From Planctomyces sp. SH-PL62 (GTDB taxonomy: Bacteria > Planctomycetota > Planctomycetia > Isosphaerales > Isosphaeraceae): a stretch of DNA of 64,000 nucleotides. Below the pieces are notes generated by a model that saw nothing but the letters and a program-made list of their open reading frames with translations, did not search any database and was not told where the DNA came from. Made by a program: the position numbers and the translations under genes. Below are positions 18,138 through 27,190 of this stretch, piece after piece. The stretch covers positions 1,364,001 through 1,428,000 of the forward strand of contig NZ_CP011273.1 of NCBI RefSeq assembly GCF_001610895.1. The letters are read 5' to 3'. The stretch's first letter is position 1, and every line of letters begins with the position of its first letter.

Positions 18138-18281
18138 ATGAGGAAATCGAAGTTCACCGAGGGGCAGATCCTCTTCGCGTTGAGGTGGGCGGAGGCCGGC
18201 CCGGGCATCGAGGAGACGCGTCGAAAGCCAGGCGTGAGCCAAGAGACCGCGGAAGGCCGCCCCCGCGGCTTCGGGATGTAG
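18138..18281 (+). pseudogene. IS3-family OrfA remnant
   Basis: The 47-residue frame starts MRKSKFTEGQILFALRWAEAG, the typical N-terminus of IS3-family OrfA, with ETRRKPGVSQET following as the helix-turn-helix. It then departs from the family (no YRWKKK--G) and stops at 18281. OrfB is absent. A frameshifted, truncated remnant. Confidence 0.75.
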
Positions 18282-18399
18282 GCATGCCGATGGCAACGGA
18301 GCAAAACACAACAATCTTCACCGGGGCTTTTGTTCAGTAGGCGGGCTGAGCGGTCGCATCGACGTCGGGGAGACGAACCGGCGACCCGGCCTCATCATC

Positions 18400-18441
18400 G
18401 AGGCGCGAGCCGCCTGGAACGAGGCGTGAGCCGCCTGGAAC
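18400..18441. repeat. 21-bp tandem repeat, two copies
   Basis: 18400-18420 and 18421-18441 differ at one base; a more degenerate third copy follows. Located between the IS3 remnant and the NHL-repeat gene. Confidence 0.7.
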
Positions 18442-18477
18442 GCGGTCGGAGCCGCTGCGAGGGGAGAGCCGATCGGG

Positions 18478-20796
18478 TCAAATTCGAATCGCGATCCGGG
18501 CTCGCTTGGTGCCGGCGTGGAATCGTTCGGGGGCCGGCGGGGTGAAGTCCGGACCCGTCGAGGGCATCAAGGCGATCAGGGGCGGAATTTGTGGGCCGGG
18601 CGTCGAGATCGACGCGGCGATCCACGGGCGGGATGAGGGGGGCGACGTCGAGGCCGGGGGGCCCGGGATGGCCCACCGGTGATGCGCGGCCGGATGGCCC
18701 GGGGGGTGGGAGATCCCGGCGGAGGCCGCCATTCGCGGGGGGCCGGGGGCCGGCGGGTCGGCGATGCCTTGAGGGTTGGTGTTGCCAGCGGCCAGCGCGA
18801 AGCTCATGGAGGGCGAGAGCGAACCGGAAGTCAGGCCCCGCGCGTTGTCGAACTGGTAGACGTGATCGGTGCCCGCATCGACGGTCCACAACGCCCCGCC
18901 CCCGGTCGGGTCGAGCGTGATCCCGGTCGGGCTGGAGCCGGCCCCGGTCATGGTCCAGCTCCCGAGCAGCGAACCCGTCAGCGAGTACTTGAACACCTTG
19001 TCGGTGGTCGAGTCGTTGACGACCCAGATCGACGCGCCGTCGGTCACGAGGTCCTTGGGGTCGGCGTTGCCGCTGTTGAGGCGGAAGCTGCCGGCGGCGT
19101 TCTGGCTGCCCGATGTCCGGGTGGCAGCGCCGGCGTACCTGAACACCTTGTCCTGCTTGCCATCGACGATCCAGACGTCGGTGCCGTTGGTGGCGATGCC
19201 CTCGATCGTGGCATTCGAGGCCAGGGTGCCGGCGGTCCAGGAGCCGAGGAGCCCGCCGCTGGTGTTGTAGACGTAGACCTTCTTGTTCGCGTCGACGACC
19301 CAGACGGTGGTACCGGCGGCCGTGCTGGCGGCGCCGCGGGGGGCGGTGTTGCCAGTGTTCAGGGTGTAATGCTCGACGTCGCTGCCGAGCGTGCCGTACT
19401 CGTAGGTCCGGTCGCCGCCGCTGGCGTCGTTGACGACGTAGAACGTGGTCGCGTCGTCGTCGCGGACCGTGCCGACTCCTTGTCCGTCGGCGATCGAGGC
19501 GCCGAACGGGTTCGATAGGTTGAGCGTGAACGTCTCGTTCGCCTCGGCCTGGGAATCGTTCACCGTCCGGACGAAGACCGTGCGCGTCGTCACCCCGGGT
19601 GCGAACGTCAGCGTGCTTGAAGCCGCGGTGAAGTCGCTGTCGGCAAGGGCCGTGCCGCTGGCGGTGGCGTACTCGACGGTGACCGGTGAGGATGAGGCCG
19701 CGTCGAGTCTGACGGTGAAGGCGCCTTGTGAGCTCGGCCCGAAGCGGAGGATGCTGGAATAACGCGGATTGGTCTCCTCGTGGTTACTGACGACCAAGAA
19801 ATTACTGTCGCGGTCGAACAGCAGGGCCTTGGGGTCGTGCAAGCCGCCCATCCCGGGCGGGATGAACTTCTCCACGTACGATCCGTTGACCCCGTTGTAG
19901 ATCAGCACCTCGTTCACGGCGCCATTGCTCACGTAGAGGTCGAGGGCACCGTCGCCGCTGACGTCCGGCCCGAAGATCACGCCCGCCGTCGGGGCGAGGG
20001 TGAGCCCGCCGCTGCCCGCTGGGACGAACACCTGCTTGAACGCGCCAGTCTTGCCGTCGTAGCGGAGGATACTGTTGTAATAGTCGGAGTGGGCCCCGCT
20101 GCCGACGTACAAGTCGCCGTCCGGCCCGAAGACCAAGGCGGTCGGGTCGTTGAGCCCGCCGCCGCCCGGGGGGACGAAGGCGCCGAGGAACGCACCCGTC
20201 AAACCATCGTAGCGCAGGACCGAATCGGTCGCTCCGCTCGTGATGTAGACGTCCTTGTAACCGTCGCCGTTGCCGTCGGGCCCGAAGATCAAACTGCGGG
20301 GCACGTTCAGCCCGCCGGACCCGGACGGGATGAACACTCCCATGGACGCCCCGGTCGTGCCATCGAAGCGGTACACGTTGTTGCCGAGGTTGTTCGGCAC
20401 ATAGAGGTTCCCGTCCGGCCCGAACTCGACGTCCTTGGCGCCGCTCATGGTCGGGTCCGAGGCGAACACGCCGAGGAACGCTCCGGTGACCCCGTCATAC
20501 CGGTTAACCCGCCCCAGAACAGTCGGGTCCGTCCCATCGCCTTCCACGCTGACGTAGAGGTTGCCATCGGGCCCGTAATCCATGCCGCGGGCGTTCTGCA
20601 AGCCCCCGCTGAACGGCGCCACGAAGGTGTCGATGAGCTTCATCGCTCTGTTCCCCTCCATGGCCGAAGCGTCGCTGACCGAGACGGCCGTCAGCAGCTC
20701 GCGGCCTTCCAGGCGCTCCACGCTCAATCGTCGGCCCCGGGCGGCCCTCGCCCGACGGGCGATCGTCCGGTTCAGGGGGGGAAATGAGTGTCGCAT
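18478..20796 (-). CDS. secreted beta-propeller protein with Calx-beta domain
   Basis: About 772 residues. Near the N-terminus it carries RRLSVERLEGRELLT, a motif seen at the start of many planctomycete extracellular proteins. Then come NHL-like propeller repeats (FGPDGNLYV, LRYDGLTGAFLG) to about residue 340, a Calx-beta domain (VTVEYATASGTALADSDF, NDSQAEANETFTLNLSNP), and a second propeller set (GTDVWIVDGKQDKVFRY). The last 100 residues are Pro/Ala/Ser-rich, unlike the rest, suggesting the true end was lost or frameshifted around 18780. The ATG at 20796 has GAGGAG upstream. Likely surface-exposed; no enzyme domain seen. Confidence 0.8.
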   Translation of the reverse strand: MRHSFPPLNRTIARRARAARGRRLSVERLEGRELLTAVSVSDASAMEGNRAMKLIDTFVAPFSGGLQNARGMDYGPDGNLYVSVEGDGTDPTVLGRVNRYDGVTGAFLGVFASDPTMSGAKDVEFGPDGNLYVPNNLGNNVYRFDGTTGASMGVFIPSGSGGLNVPRSLIFGPDGNGDGYKDVYITSGATDSVLRYDGLTGAFLGAFVPPGGGGLNDPTALVFGPDGDLYVGSGAHSDYYNSILRYDGKTGAFKQVFVPAGSGGLTLAPTAGVIFGPDVSGDGALDLYVSNGAVNEVLIYNGVNGSYVEKFIPPGMGGLHDPKALLFDRDSNFLVVSNHEETNPRYSSILRFGPSSQGAFTVRLDAASSSPVTVEYATASGTALADSDFTAASSTLTFAPGVTTRTVFVRTVNDSQAEANETFTLNLSNPFGASIADGQGVGTVRDDDATTFYVVNDASGGDRTYEYGTLGSDVEHYTLNTGNTAPRGAASTAAGTTVWVVDANKKVYVYNTSGGLLGSWTAGTLASNATIEGIATNGTDVWIVDGKQDKVFRYAGAATRTSGSQNAAGSFRLNSGNADPKDLVTDGASIWVVNDSTTDKVFKYSLTGSLLGSWTMTGAGSSPTGITLDPTGGGALWTVDAGTDHVYQFDNARGLTSGSLSPSMSFALAAGNTNPQGIADPPAPGPPRMAASAGISHPPGHPAAHHRWAIPGPPASTSPPSSRPWIAASISTPGPQIPPLIALMPSTGPDFTPPAPERFHAGTKRARIAIRI

Positions 20797-21065
20797 CGGT
20801 CGCTCCTCGAGGTTGGGGGCCCAGGCTGGTATGGGCTGACACCGCCGGGAGAGGGTGCGGGCCTGGGCAGGGAAGAGGTTTTGCATCGGACGGCTCCTTG
20901 GTTGGGGGGGCGGGCTGACTCCAGGTGACGCTCGGCGTGACCCTGGGACGTCTGCGGAGTTCGCCCGTCGCTCCGCCGTCTCGGCCGGTCCAGGGACGTA
21001 CCTTCTTCGCAGAACTACGCATCGGCGTCGGATCGCCGACGGCGACGGAACGGCATCTCCGCGGA

Positions 21066-22490
21066 TCAGCTCAGGCTCCGCAGGAGGATTTCATCGTGCA
21101 ACGTGTAGACGACGACGTAGACGCGGCCGGAGGCGTCGATCGCGAGGCTCTTCCCGGAGTCCCAGCCGGCGCCGCGGAAGGTCCGCACGGTGGAGAAGGC
21201 GCCGCTCGCGTTGAGTTTCAGAAGGAAGCCCTCGGCCATGCCCGCGCTGACCCGGTTGACTTTAGCCTTGCCGGGGTCGAAGTCGGCCGTGTCATTGAAC
21301 CAGCTCGAGAGATAGATGTTGCCGCTCCCGTCCAGCTTGATCGACTCCGGCCGTCCGCCGTTGAGGGTGAGCGCCTTGGCCCACTGGTACGCGCCCGCCG
21401 AGGAGTACTTGGCCACGTAGGTGTCCCCGCCGCTCAGATTCGCCTTGCCGCCGGAGGGGTCGAAGTCGACCTGGTCGTGGAACAGGCCCGTGACGTAGAC
21501 GTTGCCGGCGTCGTCCACCGTGACGCCGGTCCCGAACGTGCTGCTGAGGCGTGACCCGGTCGGGTTGAAGGACCAGACGTGATCGCCGCCGAGGCCGAGC
21601 TTGATCAGGTACATGCTCTGGTACTTGTTTTCGGCCGTCAGGATCCGCTGGCTCGGGCCGGGATCGGCGTCGATGGTGCCCCCGATGGCCCCTGTCAGGT
21701 GGATGCCCCCCGATGTCACGTCCAGTCCGCCGATCGTCTGCACATTGTTGGCCTGCTTGACGAACATCGGCTCACCGTCGGGCGTGTGCTTCATCAGGAA
21801 AAGGTTAGAGACCGACGGGGAGGTGAGGGTGGCGGTCCCGAACGTGGCCGCGCCCTCGAAGGAGCCGGCGGTGTAGACGTTGCCCGCCGGGTCGAGGTCC
21901 AGCCTGCCGCCGACGTCGGTGCCGCTGCCGCCCATTGCGATGGCCCACAGGGTCGCGCCGTCGGGGTCGAGCTTGGCGAGGAAGGCGTCCTCGGCGGTCA
22001 GGCCATGCTCGTCGGCGGGCCCGTGGGCCGAGAGCACCGCGGGGGTCCCGTCGGGCCGATCCCCGAACTCGGCATCCGACCCCCGCAACGAGCCAGTCAC
22101 GTAGGCATTGCCCTTGATGTCGATGACCAGGTCGCCCATGTTCTGGTCGCCGCTGTTGATGACGGCGTTCGCGCCCCCGAAACGGTGGGGCCAGAGGAGG
22201 TCCCCGTTCGGGGTGTACTTGGCCACGAAGCCGTCTCGCAGGTCGACGCCCGAGGGATGCACATGGGATCTGAGCGTGTCGGCGGCGTCGGGACCGTCCT
22301 GCGGCTCGAAATCCACGGTGCCGGTGAACGTGCCCGACGGATAGACGGCCCCGGCCGTGTCGGTCGCCACGGTCGAGACGCCCACTTCACTGGTGGCCCC
22401 GATGCTCAGAGGGGTGAACGACAGCAGGGCGCGCCCTTCGAGCGGCTCGACGGCGGGTCGGACGCGCTTGGTCGGCTTAAAGCGGGTCAT
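21066..22490 (-). CDS. secreted SBBP-type beta-propeller protein
   Basis: About 474 residues. The N-terminus has the same planctomycete export motif (RPAVEPLEGRALLSF) as the upstream neighbour. The remainder consists of repeats such as DDAGNVYVTGLFHDQVDFDP and LDGSGNIYLSSWFNDTADFD, typical of SBBP beta-propellers. The ATG at 22490 has GAGGAG about ten bases upstream. No enzymatic motif is visible; probably a surface binding or structural protein. It lies 269 bases upstream of the NHL/Calx-beta gene on the same strand. Confidence 0.8.
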   Translation of the reverse strand: MTRFKPTKRVRPAVEPLEGRALLSFTPLSIGATSEVGVSTVATDTAGAVYPSGTFTGTVDFEPQDGPDAADTLRSHVHPSGVDLRDGFVAKYTPNGDLLWPHRFGGANAVINSGDQNMGDLVIDIKGNAYVTGSLRGSDAEFGDRPDGTPAVLSAHGPADEHGLTAEDAFLAKLDPDGATLWAIAMGGSGTDVGGRLDLDPAGNVYTAGSFEGAATFGTATLTSPSVSNLFLMKHTPDGEPMFVKQANNVQTIGGLDVTSGGIHLTGAIGGTIDADPGPSQRILTAENKYQSMYLIKLGLGGDHVWSFNPTGSRLSSTFGTGVTVDDAGNVYVTGLFHDQVDFDPSGGKANLSGGDTYVAKYSSAGAYQWAKALTLNGGRPESIKLDGSGNIYLSSWFNDTADFDPGKAKVNRVSAGMAEGFLLKLNASGAFSTVRTFRGAGWDSGKSLAIDASGRVYVVVYTLHDEILLRSLS

Positions 22491-22874
22491 CACCGTGCGG
22501 TCTCCTCTCGACGGTACAGGGGGGCACAGCCTGCGTTGGAGTCGGCGAAGGTCCCGCGGATCGCCGAACGGGCGCGGGTCGTCCGAGATGCGACAAGTTC
22601 GGGCGTCCTGTCGGAGGCTCCCGCCTCGGTGCTCTCCGAGACCTCCGTCAGCCCCCTCCGGCATGCAGTGCGGAAAACCGAGCGGGTTCGTCTTACGGCT
22701 CGCGAAAAAAGTCGCGAGGCCGGGTCGATCGTGGGAGGAGAACGGAGGCGGGCGGCAGAGGACTGGAGATGGGGCCGTGAGGTGGCCGCCGGAGGCGGCC
22801 GACGCTCGGCCCGTCGAACTTCCGCGGGAGGTACCGGTGGTGATGCCCCTTCGGCGGAGCCGTGGGCGGATCCG
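22491..22874. other. intergenic stretch inside the island
   Basis: No gene recognised between the SBBP protein start and the WD40-TPR stop. Frames here are Arg-rich shadows. It may contain the promoter for the SBBP gene, but no clear motif was found. Confidence 0.35.
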
Positions 22875-25214
22875 TCAGCGAGAGGGTTCGAAGGGGTCGG
22901 CCGGGAAGTCCGCGTCCATCAACAGCGCCTCCGCCTCGCCGCGCAGGAGCCCGAGCGCCAGCCGGTCTCCCCAGGCCAATGTGTCCATCACGTCCCTGCT
23001 GTCGGCCGACTGCTCGATCCCGCGCACGGATCGATCGAGCCAGGACCTGGCCTCCTCGGCGTGGCCCAGACGGTGGTGGGCCATCGCCAGGAAGAGCCAG
23101 TCGAAGGGGGTGCCGCCCCGCCCCTCGGCGGCCATGGACTCCTCCAGGCGACGGACCGCATCGGAGTACCGGCCGGCGCGGTAGAGGACGGCCCCGAGCG
23201 TGCCGAGACAGGCCCGCTCCCCGGGCCTGGCCGCGACCGCGGCCTCGGCCAGCGACACGACCCGCGCCGGGTCGGCGACGGCGTCCGGGGCCAGGACGCA
23301 GGTCCAGGCCAGGTTGTTGGTCGTCACGTCATCATCCGGCCGACCGAGCTGCTCCAGCATCTGGCCGCAGGTGGCTTGGTATTCGTCGAGCTGGCCTGCC
23401 CCCAGACAGGCCACGGCATACGACCGGAGGATGTCGAAGGAGGGCCGTGGATCGGCCTCCGTCCTCAGGGCCATGGCCCTCGCGAGGTGGCTAACGGCCC
23501 GATCCCATTCGGACCGCTCGGCGTGGATCGAGCCCAGCTCGCCGGAGGCGACGGCGAGGTCATGTCGGTACTCCGAGCTGGTGGGCTCGCCGGCCACCAG
23601 CACTTCGAGCAGGGCGATGGCGTCGCGGAAGGCGGCTGCGGCCTCCTCCCACTTGCCACCCTCTCTCTGCCGGTGGGCGAGCCTCAGATGGAGAAGCGCC
23701 TGGCCATAGCGGGGGCCGCCTCGATGCGCGATGACAGAGAGGGGCTCCTCCTCCCCGGCCCTCAGAGCCCGGAGCTCGGCTCGTAGGGACTGCCATTCCT
23801 CTGCCGGGATGGACGCGAGCCCTCCCTGCGAGACGCGCACCCCGGTGCCGATCAGGGTGCGAAGTTGCAACTCCCGCGTGGTGTTCGGCGGCTCCGCCAG
23901 GTGCAGCAGGTGGGCCGCCCCATGAGGCGAGCCGATCGCCAACATCCGGCCGTTGCCACCGAAGGCCACGGCGACCGCGGCATGGGTCGCCGGCAAGGCG
24001 ACCGCCGCGTAGGGCGGGCCGAGCGTCAGGTCCCAAACTCGAGCCGGTTGGCCCTCGGCACCGATGGCGAGCAGCGTCCCGTCCGGGCTGAAGTCAATCG
24101 AACGGACCTTCCCCCCGACATGGTAGGCGGGTCCCGGGGGCATCCCCGTCGCCGGGTCCCACAACTGCACCAGCCCCCCCAATGACCCGGTGGCCAGCCG
24201 CTTGCTATCGGGACTGTAGGCGACGGCACTGCACCGCTCGCCTGTCGCCATGCTCCGCGCGATCTTCGGTTCGCCGGTCAGGTCCCATAAAGACACCCGC
24301 CAGTCTTCGTAGCCGGCAGCGAGTTGCCGGCCGTCGGGGCTGAATGCGAGGCATGACGAGTTGCCAGGGATCTCGGCCAGAAGCTCCTGGGTCGCCGTGT
24401 CCCAGACTCGAATCATCGCCCCCGGACTCGTCCCACTGGGACCGGTGATGGCCAGCCGCTTCCCATCCGGGCTGAAGGCCAGGCCCGAGAGCCAAAGTCC
24501 CTTCCCACGGGGCAAGGGCGGCCCGATCGGTTGCCCTGTAGCGGAGTGCAGCAGGCGAACTCCGTGGTCCGACTCGATGATCGCCAACAACGTCCCATCG
24601 GGGCTGAACGCGACCCAGGGCCGCCGTGGATTCCGCACCGGATAAATGAGGACCCTGCCCGTCCCGGTCGCCCGGATCTTGACCTCGAACCTCGTCGCGG
24701 TCGCCAGTCGGTTCCCGTCGGGGCTCAGATCGACGGCCAGGACGCCGGAGCTGTGCTCGAAGGTCTGGATCTGTGTCGCCGGGCCGGCTCTCCAGACACG
24801 CGTCGCGTCCCTGGAGCCCGAGATCCCGAACGCCCCGGCCAGCATCGAACCGTCCGGGCTGAAGCTCAGCCGGTCGAGATTATTGCCCGAGCCGCTGCCC
24901 GGATCGACCTCCGGGTTCCGTAGCGGGAACGCGTGGAGCTGCTGGGTTTCGACGTCCCAGATCCGGATCAGGCCGTCCACAGAGTTGCTGGCCAGCATCC
25001 GCCCGTCAGGGGTGAATGCCACCTGGGTCACTCGCGCCCTATGGCGCATCGGTTCCCCTCGGGGCTGACCCGAAGCCGTGTCCCAGAGCCGCGCCGTCCA
25101 GTCCATCGCAGCCGTCGCAAGTAACTTCCCGTCCGGGCTGAACGCGAGATCCTGCACCCATCCTCCGACCGAGATGCGAGGGCAGTGCTGGCGCCCGCTG
25201 GCCGTCTCGTACAA
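22875..25214 (-). pseudogene. WD40-TPR protein, 5'-truncated (kinase-fusion type)
   Basis: The frame begins in the middle of a WD repeat (LYETASGRQHC, corresponding to the LWDTASG end of a blade) and has no ATG near the start; the first possible codon is TTG. At least nine WD40 blades follow (LAFSPDGKLLATAAMDWTA and similar), then a TPR region from about residue 490 to the end. In planctomycetes this WD40-TPR half usually follows an N-terminal Ser/Thr kinase domain, which is absent. Directly upstream lies unrelated plus-strand sequence. The break near 25213 is therefore a rearrangement junction, and the gene is probably not expressed as a functional kinase. Confidence 0.75.
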
Positions 25215-25255
25215 AGCCGCACGTCGACCCCGTCGCCGCCTGGAACGAGACCTAC

Positions 25256-25441
25256 GTGCGGCTCACCGACTTCACGGCCGCGGTCGAGGACCTCGCCTCC
25301 TATGGGCCCGACCACACCCCCGACGACCTGGACCTCGCCGTCCGCTCGGCCCGCGCGGCCAGGCTCGCCGTCCGCTACATCCACGAGCGGGACCCGGCCG
25401 CGCTGGCCGATCTGTTCGCCACCCTCCATCGCAAGTCCTGA
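25256..25441 (+). CDS. small acidic protein of unknown function
   Basis: At least 61 residues (RLTDFTAAVEDLASYGPDHT to FATLHRKS). The frame is open further upstream without an ATG; the GTG at 25256 is the nearest start. The preceding residues DPVAAWNETYV look like continuing protein, so the gene may be longer or 5'-truncated at the junction near 25213. A hairpin terminator follows. Family not recognised; it belongs to the set of short plus-strand genes beside the integrase. Confidence 0.45.
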   Translation: MRLTDFTAAVEDLASYGPDHTPDDLDLAVRSARAARLAVRYIHERDPAALADLFATLHRKS

Positions 25442-25457
25442 CGTCGTCACTCCCGCG

Positions 25458-25480
25458 CCCCGCCCGACCTCCGGGCGGGG
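25458..25480 (+). terminator. GC-rich hairpin followed by a pyrimidine-rich run
   Basis: CCCCGCCC (25458-25465) pairs perfectly with GGGCGGGG (25473-25480) around a 7-base loop and is followed by TCCTTCTCC. It lies 17 bases after the stop of the small acidic gene, as expected for an intrinsic terminator, although the T-run is poor. Confidence 0.6.
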
Positions 25481-25511
25481 TCCTTCTCCCCGAACCGTAG
25501 GGACGCCCGTT

Positions 25512-26098
25512 ATGAACGACGCCACCCCGGAACTCGCCCCCCGCCACCTCCTTTACGCCCTGCCGCGACACGGCATCCTGGGCGTGCAAGGCCGTCCGTC
25601 CGACCGCCCGCTCGCCGTCTTCGCGAAGCCGTCCAGGCCGCCTGGAGCCGATTCGCCCCCGACTCGCGTCGCGGCATCCTGGAGTACTGGGACGACGATT
25701 TCCACGTCGACTGGCGCAATCCCGACGGGTCGCCGTACGACCTCGAGGGGCCGCTTCCGTACATCTCCCTGGTTGACCCCGTCGACCTCAGGCACAACAT
25801 CACGGGGGTCCATTGCTGGGGCGTGTGCAGCTGCGAGGGCCACGTTCTGCGGTTCGCGAGGGACGCGGCCGAGATGCCCGACCGGATCTTCGAGCAGATC
25901 GTCGCCCACGAGTTGCTCCACGTCGCGCAGTACGCCGAGGGGGTCGGCGCGAGGACGCCCGAGGAGCTGGCTGGCGCCGAGTGCGACGTCCACCTGCGGC
26001 TGCTCGACCACGACTATGACATCGAGGAGTACGCCGAAGGGTGCGAGGACAACTCGTCGCTGGCCGCCCGGTTCGACCGGTCGGACCCCTCCGCCTGA
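25512..26098 (+). pseudogene. HExxH metalloprotease-like protein, apparently frameshifted
   Basis: The second part reads FEQIVAHELLHVAQYAEGVG, an HExxH zinc-protease motif, preceded by HCWGVCSCEGH and followed by an acidic tail. Upstream in the same frame the sequence is sensible back to about 25610 (LREAVQAAWSRFAPDSRRG) but lacks a start codon. A good start (MNDATPELAPRH, ATG 25512, after AGGGACG) lies in the neighbouring frame. One indel between 25560 and 25620 would join them. This could be a real mutation or an assembly error. The zincin domain suggests a protease or SprT-like role; not proven. Confidence 0.5.
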
Positions 26099-26152
26099 CT
26101 TCCCGCTTCGCACCCCCACGATAGACCCCCCGAACGAGCAAGGAAGCTCGCC

Positions 26153-26713
26153 ATGAACACCACCGCCGCCATCGCCCCCGCCCGCCACGCCGTCGTCGGC
26201 ATCTCCCCCCTGGGCGCCCCCGCCGGCATGCCCGGCGACTCCGAGACCTGGCGGGGCGTCCCCGCCGCGCCCGCGCTGCAGGCTTCCGACCTGGGCCGGA
26301 TCCGCCGGCCCGAGACGACCGGATCCTCAGGGGGCGGCACGATACTTCCGGCTATCGCCAGGTCACCTGCGGCGACCGCAGCATCCTGGCGCATCGTCTG
26401 GTCGCGGAAGCCGTCCACGGTCCCGCCCCGACGGGTCGCCCCGAGGTCGAACACCTCGACGGGGTCAAGACCGCCAACGCCCCGTCGAATTCGGAGTGGG
26501 TCTCGCACCGCGAGAACATCCGCCGGGCCTCGGTCGTCGGGCTGCTCACGCGGGGGGCCCGCCACCGCGACGCCAAGCTCTCCGAGGACGACGTCCGCGC
26601 GATCCGCCGCAGACTGTCGCCGCATCGCGAGACCTATCGGGAGATCGCCCTCGGTTACGGAGTCGACCCCCATCTCGATCAGGCGGCTCCAGACCGGCCG
26701 CGCGTGGGCCTGA
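26153..26713 (+). pseudogene. HNH homing-endonuclease-like gene with two compensating frameshifts
   Basis: Frame 2 begins MNTTAAIAPARHAVVG and includes ETWRGVPAA and ASDLGRIRR, the N-terminal NUMOD-type segment. From 26341 the family sequence continues in frame 1: SGYRQVTCGDRSILAHRLVA, then VEHLDGVKTAN and SEWVSHRENI, the HNH core, then LSEDDVRAIRR. After about 26665 frame 2 gives PISIRRLQTGRAWA and a stop, which fits the usual C-terminal helix-turn-helix. Two opposite one-base shifts would restore one protein; both regions contain G or C runs. Such endonucleases are common in phages and integrative elements. Confidence 0.6.
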
Positions 26714-26742
26714 GTCCGCCATCTGTGCAACTAGTGTACATA

Positions 26743-26760
26743 ATTGTGAATCATGACAAT
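26743..26760. promoter_or_regulatory. AT-rich island with inverted repeat before the DUF1580-like gene
   Basis: The segment 26725-26765 is unusually AT-rich for this window. ATTGT (26743-26747) and ACAAT (26756-26760) form an inverted repeat, and CATAAT at 26739-26744 resembles a -10 box, but no clear -35 was found. Possibly the promoter or operator of the excisionase-like gene. Confidence 0.3.
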
Positions 26761-26891
26761 CTAATTCCACCGCCCGGCCCGCCGCCGGGCGTGGTCGCGC
26801 CAGGTTGGGCTACGTGCAAATCGAGGCGTCCGCTTACAACTCGTGCATGGCCACCGCGGTTCGCAGGGGGCCGCACCGAGGAGACGCCGAC

Positions 26892-27190
26892 GTGACCGAC
26901 TCGCAACAGCCCCTCACCGTCGCCCAAGCCGCCAAGTTCTATCCCGGCGGCACCCACACCGGCACGATCATCCGGCACATCACCCGGGGCGTCCGGACGC
27001 CGCAGGGCGTCGTCAAGCTCGAGGCCTCCAGGATGGGGGGGAGGTGGACGACCACCCTCGAGGCCATCGAGCGGTTCAGGGCGGCCTGTACGGCCTCCCG
27101 TGGGGGCTCGCCGCCGCCCATGGCCCGGACTGCTTCCCAGGCCAAGGCGACGGCGTTCTTGGACTCGATCGGCCTGCGATGGGACCTCAG
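26892..27190 (+). CDS. DUF1580-like protein, putative excisionase
   Basis: Residues after the start (LTVAQAAKFYPG, then GTIIRHITRGVRTPQG, VVKLEASRMGGRWTTTLEAI, ERFRAA) match the DUF1580 pattern: a winged-helix-like fold in which the GGRW-T--EAI-RF segment is conserved. Planctomycete DUF1580 genes often lie beside integrases, and a directionality-factor role is likely by position. A GTG at 26892 with GAGGAG upstream was chosen; ATGs at 26847 and 26805 would extend it. The end is uncertain: this frame has no stop until 27776, opposite the integrase gene, so the 3' limit is where family-like sequence ends. Confidence 0.5.

Noticed and set aside
21579-23786. 735-codon plus-strand open frame across two propeller genes
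   Set aside because: Spans two real genes and their gap on the other strand; composition is that of antisense to coding DNA.
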